The translations under genes were made by a program, and so were the position numbers. DNA of 64,000 bases from Lethocerus indicus (taxonomy: Eukaryota > Arthropoda > Insecta > Hemiptera > Belostomatidae): NCBI GenBank assembly GCA_019843655.1, contig JACDQD010000002.1:38285413-38349412 (forward strand). The letters are read 5' to 3'. The notes under the pieces were generated by a model. The model searched no databases, was not told where the DNA came from, and saw only the letters and a program-made list of their open reading frames with translations. Each line of letters opens with the position of its first letter. The stretch's first letter is position 1. Of the stretch, positions 57,000 to 64,000 are shown piece by piece.

Positions 57000-57352
57000 C
57001 CACAGACAGAAACGATGCAGCCCAACTACTGACTGGACAACGTGTCCATAGTTGGGATATTTCCAAACGAATGATGTAGGATGGATTCTCCTCCAAGTTC
57101 ATCCAATGTTGGTGGTGGCTTTTGGCGTCGATAGACGACGTCCAGAGAAGTCAACATCACCTCCTCCACATCCATATACATATTCCTGGTAGATTTTCGT
57201 CGAGTTAAGCCCATAGAACGGTTGTACGGCCCGATTGGGCCCAACTACAAACTACAACAGTACCGTAAATTAGACGACTCGGTCAATTAGTTTTACAAGT
57301 TATGGACTTTTAAACGGTGGATACATTTTTTTGGACCCCCCCCCACCCCTCT
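57000..57352 (-). mobile_element. M2 fragment
   Basis: ATCCACAGACAGAAACGATG through AAACGGTGGATACATTTTTT + TTGGACC. It has only one terminal repeat, and its interior resembles that of 6681-7258 (GATGTAGGATGGATTCTCCT). Confidence 0.82.
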
Positions 57353-57357
57353 GTATA

Positions 57358-57640
57358 TAAATGAAGGGTTGTACAAAAATTAACGCAAGATTTGCGACAA
57401 TTCTCTCAGAAAAACCGTTCGACCAGCCGATTTAGTTTTAGGGTCAGTACGAATGGGGTACTTTCCGAAAAATTATTTTCTAAACGTTGTCACAACAACG
57501 AAAACGCGTTGTGTTCCACCGTGTAACGCGACCCCCATTCGTACTGACCACTCTGTAAACTATCGGCTGTCGAACGGGTTTTTTTTTCTCTCTTTCAATT
57601 GCTGCAAGATTGGTGGGCAAATTTTGCGTTAATTTCGGGC
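57358..57640. mobile_element. M1 foldback, diverged
   Basis: GAAGGGTTGTACAAAAATTA marks the left end and TTTTGCGTTAATTTCGGGCC the right, with + and - cores around 57440 and 57535. Confidence 0.75.
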
Positions 57641-60289
57641 CTTTATGTATATATATATATACTCTAGTTTTAATACACTGGAATTCGAAATTATCTATTG
57701 CTTATTTATTGTGCCGTGATATCAGGGCGGTACTCCAAATCAGGGTAAATACCATACAGTGTTATATATTGTAGGGAGACAAATACAGTTTTGGTGCAGT
57801 TCCTCCCCATTTAATCGGGGAAAAATCTCTGGGGAACTTATTACGGGACCGGGGGTTGGGGGATTTTTGAAATTGGGAGTTTTCAGCTAAAACCGAATAT
57901 CTCCGAACAAGGGAAGTAACTGAAATGACGTGAAACTTTCGTGAAATTCCGGGTGTCCGAGCTTTCCCTAACTTGGAGAGGGATCGTCGAGGGAATTAAA
58001 CTTTTGGGGGAAGGGGGCGCTAAACCGGGATTCTTCGGGGAGCATTAAGGATGGAGTATCTCTTTTTTTTTTTTTTTTGGGGAGTTTTTGGCAACAGAGA
58101 GAGAGAGAGAGAGAGAGAGAAAAATTAGGTAAAAATTTTTCTATTTTTCCTCTCACTAGAAAAGAGCTTGAGTGTGAACTCATCTGAACCGAAGAGCCAA
58201 AACGGTGATAACAAGAAAGTGCCACAATATAAAACCACTTTTCCTCCCATTCCTGGCCATTATAGTCATTCAATTCAAAGTAGTTTTTTCTTTTTATATG
58301 GAAACTAGTTTTTCTCCAGCTGTGCGCCTTCTGTCTGGAGAAAGTTTTCCTCTTTACACCTCCTGCTTTTTTCAGGGGAAAATTGATGGAATTAAGCTAG
58401 TTGGACAGTTTTTTTTTTTTTTCAATTCATTGCATTTATTCAATTCCCCCCCAGTTCAGAATTTTTTTTTGTACAATTTTCTTTTTTAATTTATCCATAA
58501 CTTGGAATTTTATAATAGGTCATTCCCTAATTAGGAATATATTTCTTACAGTCCAGAACTTTGTTCAAATTCGTGCCCTAGTTAAGTAATTTTCTTTAAA
58601 TTAATTCCTTCCTTCGCTTCATTTTATTAAGTATTCACAGTGGAATTTATTATCCACATTTTTCTGGCTGTGTAATTGCGTTGTCCATAATTGGAAAATC
58701 GTTTGTGTGGATTTTCATGATATTTATGACATTAAATGATTGCGAATTCAATGCGTTATATTTAGGATTTCAGGATTTTTACAATTTCCATAAAATTAGA
58801 TGTGTATGTAAAGCGGCTTAAAAATTCATCTATTGTAAATATTCCTGAATTTCGATAAGATTCAAAACTGTATCACAATGTAAGTTTTACTATACACGGT
58901 CGGTATTTTAAATATACAAATAAAATCTATAATTTTCTTCCTAAATAGTCTATTTACTGATACCATAGACTTTGGAATTTTTTTCACTTGAACTCATCGG
59001 TAGTTATTATTTTTGTTTTAATTTCCCTAATTCTTAGATTTTCTCTAGTCCATTCCCCAGTTCAGAATTACCCTCTTAGTTTATAATTTAGTTCAAAATT
59101 TTGTCTCAATCCATCCACTGGATCACAATATTTTCTTAGTCCATACCGCGGTTCGAAATTATTTATAGTTCATTGAACATTTTTCCCTATTTATACCATA
59201 GTCCGTTCCCTAGTTCAGAATTATTATATTAGTTTATACTATAGAATTTTTTTCTCGGTTCATGCCCCAGTTGAAAAATTATTTATTGTACATTTCCCGG
59301 CTGGTTAATTAGTTCACAATTTTATTTTATTTCATTCCCCAAATCAAATATTCTACAGTTCATTCCCCACTCCTGAGTGTTACTTATAGTTTATTACCCT
59401 GTTGTGAATTTTTTCTCAGTTTTGTCCCCAAGTTCAGAATTTTTTCACTTTCATTTCCAGAAATGCTTACAGTTTTTACCCTAGATTTATATTCCGGTTC
59501 TCAATTTTGTCCTAGTTCATTGGCCGATTCCCAATGATTTTATAGTTCAATTCCCCGACTCAGAGTCTGTTTCGCAGTCCATCGAATGTTTCAAGCCGTG
59601 TCCAGAATTTTTTCCCCTGGAATATTTTTTCCCCCTGGAATATTTTTTCCCCTGGAATATTTTTTCCCCGGTCTCAGGAATATATATCAAGAAACTTTTC
59701 AACAATTTCTGTTATTTATCCTGTACATGGGACCTTCACTCTCTGAACTGATCATATCGGGGGCTGAATGGCCTTGACGAATGGCAAGTGGGAAAAAGTG
59801 AAAAAAAAAACAACCTGAACTTTAAAGGAAAAGGACCTGGATATTTAATAAACTGGGCTCGGGCTGTGACTCAGAGAGCTGAGTCACATTTTTGTGAATT
59901 CAACGTTTCACAACACTGTTCACCTCGGTCAATACATATTGTATTATGTATCTACGCTATTATCGCTGTTGGTGGTAGAAAATTTATTTCTACTTTTAAA
60001 ATAGGCTCCGATCCCTTGTTCCAGTTAAAGGCAGAGTGATTTAAATTGGCCCGAATTAATATAAATAGGATTTTTACAAAAGTCAGACGAAATATTACGA
60101 ATAACTCGAGAATACGGAACAGGAAAAATATTCTAAAATATATTATAATTTTAGCTTCTATCGTCGAGTCTGTCTCCGGCAGATTGCGCCACCGCCGCCT
60201 CCTGGCTAATTCGACGTGCGGTGCAACAGAGGCCGCCACCGGTTGCGCAAATTTGGCAACGGATTTGGCAACGCGGGCAGACCCCCGCA
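57641..60289. other. AT-rich part of intron 6
   Basis: 57720-57760 repeats the exon 6 donor neighbourhood (AAATCAGGGTAAAT). A (GA)n stretch lies at 58096-58120. 58400-59580 is a degenerate repeat, given separately. 59607-59670 has four copies of GGAATATTTTTTCCCC. No coding exon is recognised. Confidence 0.55.
58400..59580. repeat. Highly degenerate AGTTCATTCCCCAGTTCAGAA-like repeat
   Basis: Motifs such as AGTCCATTCCCCAGTTCAGA, AGTCCGTTCCCTAGTTCAGA, GGTTCATGCCCCAGTTGAAA and AGTTCATTCCCCACTCCTGA recur every 35-60 bp, separated by A/T-rich bases. Divergence is high, so the array is old. Confidence 0.6.
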
Positions 60290-60795
60290 AATGGGCCCTG
60301 AAAATGGCATTTTTGGGGCTACAAATGGCATTTTTGGGGTTAAAAATCGCATTTTTTAGGACTAAAAATAGCATTTTTGGGGCTAAATACAGAATTTTTG
60401 GGCTAAAAATGGCATTTTTGGGGCTAAATACAGAATTTTGGGCTAAAAATGGCATTTTTGGTAATAGAAATGGCATTTTTGGGGCTAGAAATGGCATTTT
60501 TGGGCTAAAACTGGCATATTTGGTACTAGAAATGGCATTTTTGGGACTAAAAATAGCATTTTTGGGGCTAAAAATGACATTATTGGTACTAGAAATGGCA
60601 TTTTTGGGACTAAAAATAGCATTTTTGGGGCTAAGAATGGCATTTTTGGGGCTAAGAATGGCATTTTTGGGGCTAAATACAGAATTTTTGGCTAAAACTG
60701 GCATTTTTGGTACTAGAGATGGCATTTTTGGGGCTAAAAATCGCATCTTTTGGGGCTAAGAATCCCATTTTTGGGATTAAGAATCGCATTAATTA
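60290..60795. repeat. GGCATTTTTGGGGCTAAAAAT array
   Basis: About 22 units of 20-23 bp (ATGGCATTTTTGGGGCTAAA, ATAGCATTTTTGGGACTAAA). It is similar in composition to the other arrays but with GGGGCTAAAAATGGC in place of GGCGCAAAATTGGCC. It is open in frames on both strands. Confidence 0.9.
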
Positions 60796-60969
60796 CTTTA
60801 TATATTCTTGAAACTCGAAGATGGGTGGGGAAATCCGGAACGGAGGATTCCGCGTGAAAATTCCGTGTAAATTTCGAATACAGTGAAGGAAAGTGGATGA
60901 AAAATGCTTGGATAAACACACTGCGCCTTCCCCGGGGAAAATCACTATGAATAGTCACTATTTGAGGGG

Positions 60970-61160
60970 TGGGGGTGTACCCAAAAGTAATCGACATTTT
61001 TGACTTTTTAATTGCATTTTATTTTGCCAGAAAACTGGCAAATTTATTAATCCACTGTATATTCACACTTGGCAACTCTCCCCCACCCTCCTCCCTCTTG
61101 AGGAGGAACTCCTCAAGATCGGGAAATAGATCACGACGACGATTACTTTCGGGTACAGCT
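60970..61160. mobile_element. M5 MITE
   Basis: GGGTGTACCCAAAAGTAATC at the left and GATTACTTTCGGGTAC at the right enclose an interior with GAGGAACTCCTCAAGATCGG. It lies about 40 bp before the exon 7 acceptor. Confidence 0.75.
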
Positions 61161-61199
61161 AATTATATTTTTCTACCTGTCCGTCTGTTGTCCCCGCAG

Positions 61200-61376
61200 G
61201 TCGGTCTGTTGACCTCAGTCATTGAGGAGATCTGCGAGCTGGTCTGCGAATTGAGGCTGGAGGGAGGTACCGGTACGGCCGCCAACAACAACAACAATTC
61301 CAATTCCAATTCCAGCCTCACCGAACTGGAAATTGAACTGCACAGGGCTCAGGAGGCGCTGGACAAAACGGCCAAG
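61200..61376 (+). CDS. Bicdr: Bicdr coding exon 7
   Basis: This exon encodes 59 residues. VGLLTSVIEEICELVCELRL at the start is a hydrophobic coil. It is followed by a Gly/Asn/Ser linker (an AAC repeat coding Asn, then TCCAAT repeats) and by TELEIELHRAQEALDKTAK, again coiled coil. In known BICDR proteins a LKRLIQSIVDGME-type segment occupies this place. The acceptor is TGTCCCCGCAG, the donor GTATCT, and both are phase 0. The linker repeats are microsatellite-like and may be polymorphic. Confidence 0.85.
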
Positions 61377-61476
61377 GTATCTATATAATTTTTTTTTATC
61401 TTAAACTGAATAATTTATCAGAGCGGAGAAACGACCCCGTCTATTGAGGACGAATCCGCAATCACTCAGTTGCCGG

Positions 61477-61640
61477 TCCCAAAAGTAATCCAAAAAATTC
61501 GACAATTTCCGGTCTTGAGGAATTCCTCAAGAGGGGGGAAAATCCTGGAAAAATTTACCAATCAATATACAGTAGATTAATAATTAAAATTTCTTTTCCG
61601 GCGAACTAAAAATGTCGATTACTTTTGGGTACCCCTAAAT
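61477..61640. mobile_element. M5 MITE
   Basis: GGTCCCAAAAGTAATCC and GATTACTTTTGGGTACCCC form the ends. The interior has GGTCTTGAGGAATTCCTCAA. An M3-like end (AATCCGCAATCACTCAGTTG) touches its left side. Confidence 0.75.
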
Positions 61641-61794
61641 TTCCGATATTCGGGCCTCTCCTCGATTTAAAATGAATTTTAAATCGAAATAATTTTAAAT
61701 TCTCTTTTGACCGTTTATTTATTGCACGTAATACGAATGGCGCCGATATATTAATGATCACCGTATTTCGCCTTTCTTGTCGTTGAATGAATTC

Positions 61795-62478
61795 CACGAA
61801 CCGATGAATTCCGCCGAATGAATTCCACGAACCGATGAATTCCGCTGAATGAATTCCACGAACCAATGAATTCCGTTGTATGAATTTCACGAACCAATCA
61901 ATTCCACTGAATGCAATTCCACGAACCAATCAATTCCGTTGAATGAAATTCACGAACCAATGAATTCCGTTGTATGAATTCCACGAACCAATGAATTCCA
62001 CTGAATGCAATTCCACGAACCAATCAATTCCGTTGAATGAATTCCACGAACCAATCAATTCCGTTGAATGAAATCCACGAACCAATGAATTCCATTGTAT
62101 GAATTCCACGAACCAATGAATTCCGTTGAATGAATTCCACGAACCAATCAATTCCACTGAATGAATTCCACGAACCAATCAATTCCGTTGAATGAATTCC
62201 ACGAACCAATGAATTCCGTTGAATGAATTCCACGAACCAATGAATTCCACTGAATGAATTCCACGAACCAATGAATTCCGTTGAATGAATTCCACGAACC
62301 AATGAATTCCAATGAATTCCACGAACCAATGAATTCCACTGAATGAATTCCACGAACCAATGAATTCCGTTGAATGAATTCCACGAACGAATGAATTCCA
62401 CGAACCAATGAATTCCGTTGAATGAATTCCACGAACCAATCAATTCCACTGAATGAATTCCACGAACCAATGAATTAA
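61795..62478. repeat. 31-bp minisatellite with EcoRI sites
   Basis: About 22 units combine GAATTCCACGAACCAATGAA with TTCCGTTGAAT or TTCCACTGAAT. Because 31 is not a multiple of three and the unit lacks stops on the - strand, all three - frames are open and give a 31-residue protein repeat. I treat these as artefacts. Some units are shortened (near 62310 and 62390). Confidence 0.95.
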
Positions 62479-62779
62479 ATTCGAATCAATTTTTAATTTT
62501 TATGCTATTCGATTCTATTTTCTGGTCGGCGCCTGTGTAAAATTTCCCCAATAACGCCGATGGCGCCGCCTATCGGTAAAATGCGCAACTGCTTAATTGC
62601 CGGTCCCAGAATATCGGGTATTTCGGCTGAATTTGAATTCGAATCGAATTAATTTCTCGTCCATTTCTGCTCTCACTTTTGGCCGGCAGACGCGTGTGAA
62701 AGTTCCGCTCTCAATATCGCCACGAAATGGATATTTTCAAATTTTAATTTCGTCTTTTTTTGTGTCGCTCTCTGTACAG

Positions 62780-62845
62780 GAGATGGAGTCGAAATCCGAA
62801 GAGCTGAAGCGCCGGAACGAGACCATAATGGATCTGACCAGCAAG
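62780..62845 (+). CDS. Bicdr: Bicdr coding exon 8, GC donor
   Basis: This exon encodes 22 residues, EMESKSEELKRRNETIMDLT + SK, corresponding to the IRDRDEAIAKKNAVELEL-type coil of BICDR. The acceptor is CTCTGTACAG. The donor is AAG then GCAAGT at 62846, the strict consensus of GC-AG introns, and it keeps phase 0. The next GT would leave the frame. The remaining C-terminal exons, including the conserved cargo-binding tail, lie beyond the window. Confidence 0.8.
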
Positions 62846-63240
62846 GCAAGTCTTATTTTCCATTATCTATGTTATAATTCTATAATAATATGATAGGAGG
62901 CATATTTCCGGTTTATGGGTCGTAATAAATGAAAATATTTTCCATTTCGGGTATCTAGTTCGTAAAATCGCCGCCAGATGGCTGCATTTTGATTCGGGCG
63001 CTGGCAGTTCCAGAAATCGCCACCGGGTGGCGCAGCACTGAACGCCGTAATCGAATTTGGCGACCTCCTTACATCTCACGTTCTCCTAATCTCTCAAATC
63101 CTGATTATTTTTTTTCCAAATATCAGGAGCTCGCTCGGTTTAATCCTGCAGTGCTGCCCCCAGATGGAAATTTCCGCAACTAAAAAATTTTTTTTTTAAT
63201 CAAAAACCCGAATTGTGCCTTCAACGTTCGTAATCAGTAG
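62846..63240. other. Start of intron 8
   Basis: CGCCGCCAGATGGCTGCATT and CGCCACCGGGTGGCGCAGCA (62968-63034) are similar short GC-rich motifs. No exon is recognised. Confidence 0.5.
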
Positions 63241-63690
63241 GATCAATAGCAACGGATTTAGGTCTATACGAAACTTTTTCTAGACAGATCTAGGCGGAAA
63301 CAATTTTTTCCCCTAAATATAACCTTATGATACATGAAATTGTTCATCTCGATGAGTGTAACATCACTATAAGTATGTAGGATCGATAGCGACGGATCTA
63401 GGTCTATACGAAACGTTTTCTAGACGGGTCTAGGTTGAAACAATTTTTTCCCCTAAATACGGCCTTATGATATATCAAATTGTTCATCTCGACGAGTGTA
63501 ACATCACTATAAGTATGTAGGATCGATAGCGACGGATCTAGGTCTATACGAAAATTTTTCTAGACGGGTTTAGGTGGAAACAATTTTTTACCCTAAATAC
63601 GGCCTTGTGATACATCAAATTGTTCGTCTCGTCGAGTGTAACATCGCTATTGTATAGATAAGTATCTAGAATCGATAGCAACGGAGCTAG
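63241..63690. repeat. 140-bp tandem repeat, three and a half units
   Basis: Units start GATCGATAGCGACGGATCTA at 63241, 63381 and 63521, with a partial one at 63670. Each contains GGTCTATACGAAA, CAATTTTTTCCCCTAAATA and GACGAGTGTAACATC. Confidence 0.92.
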
Positions 63691-63964
63691 ATCTCAGATT
63701 TCTGTTTTCAGAGCATTCAGTAACGCATCGGATTTGTCGGAATTGTCCGGACGGATTGAGGCCGTGTCGGACAAGGCCGGTACTAATTCGGACAAAAGGG
63801 AAAAACCTTCATCGTCGGTTCGGGGGGAAAATCCATTAAGTTTCCCAACCCCTTCAGGGGAAACCTTGAGCAGTGAAAGTGGGACTCTGTCTGTCTCTCT
63901 CTCTCTCTCTCTGTCCTCTTTAGTTTCTGGATTCTCCATTACGTTATAATTGATCGTTATGTTT
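63691..63964. other. Interval with an uncertain open frame
   Basis: After TTCTGTTTTCAG (ending 63711) both strands stay open to about 63940. The frames are Ser/Glu-rich and I recognise no domain. As a Bicdr exon in the expected phase 0 it would hit a stop after three codons. A (TC)n run lies at 63890-63912. Confidence 0.35.
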
Positions 63965-64000
63965 AGGGTGTCCCAAAACTACCCCTAGTAGATTTGAGAA
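63965..64000 (+). mobile_element. M1 left end at the window edge
   Basis: TAGGGTGTCCCAAAACTACC followed by TAGATTTGAGAA resembles the first 35 bases of M1. The rest is outside the window. Confidence 0.55.

Noticed and set aside
60046..60759. 237-codon frame with GIFGAKN repeats
   Set aside because: The repeated part is the GGCATTTTTGGGGCTAAAA array, mirrored by a 264-codon frame on the other strand. The nonrepetitive 5' part has no known domain.
61606..62470. Repeat proteins with IGSWNSF/WFVEFIQ motifs on the - strand
   Set aside because: All three frames are open because the 31-bp unit lacks stops. No gene structure is present.
63712..63940. Next Bicdr exon after TTCTGTTTTCAG
   Set aside because: The gene's introns are all phase 0, and in phase 0 the sequence reads a stop after three codons. 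The open frame is a different one and shows no BICDR similarity.

Overview
This window comes from an arthropod nuclear genome. It has a gene with GT-AG introns, a long block of the arthropod telomere motif TTAGG (read here as CCTAA), abundant dinucleotide microsatellites, and insect-type Tc1/mariner, piggyBac and Ty3/gypsy remnants. The exact taxon cannot be fixed from the sequence. I found no operons, rRNA, tRNA or CRISPR.

The one host gene is on the + strand and runs off the right edge. Eight coding exons (5790-6017, 52625-52840, 54153-54269, 54363-54509, 55735-56001, 56089-56232, 61200-61376, 62780-62845) join in frame with canonical acceptors. They encode about 454 residues of a coiled-coil dynein adaptor of the BICD-related family (Bicdr/BICDL1). 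Exon 1 carries the CC1 box with an AAELG motif, which binds dynein light intermediate chain in this family. Every intron is phase 0, and the donor after exon 8 is a GC donor.

Almost everything else is repeats, mostly in a 46.6 kb first intron. The left flank (1-5338) has duplicated AT-rich units, a mariner relic, a 12-bp minisatellite whose unexpanded parent copy lies beside it, and a piggyBac 3' remnant about 450 bp before exon 1. Intron 1 holds a Ty3/gypsy element (11766-17217) with LTRs, primer site, broken gag/pol and no env. It also holds two homologous satellites (109-bp and 104-bp units) on either side of a 100-N gap, many mariner-derived MITEs, a small foldback family with TTCAGTAGCGC ends that often carries tandem repeats, several arrays of a TTTTAGGCGCAAAAT-type minisatellite, an interstitial TTAGG block, and a cluster of four CACGTG E-boxes.

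The later introns repeat the same families: tandem mariner MITEs in intron 2, a 250-bp tandem repeat in intron 4, inverted mariner copies and a minisatellite in intron 6, and a 31-bp repeat in intron 7. I found no undescribed multi-gene system. The most unusual signals are the E-box cluster, the repeat-bearing foldback family, the minisatellite with its preserved seed, the two related satellites, and two long-range duplications (one direct, one inverted).

Working labels used below: M1 = mariner MITE ending GGGTGTCCCAAAATTAACG; M2 = mariner element ending GGTCCAAAAAAATGTATCC; M3 = mariner relic ending GGCAACTAAGTAATTGCGG; M4 = foldback with TTCAGTAGCGC ends; M5 = short element ending GTACCCAAAAGTAATC.
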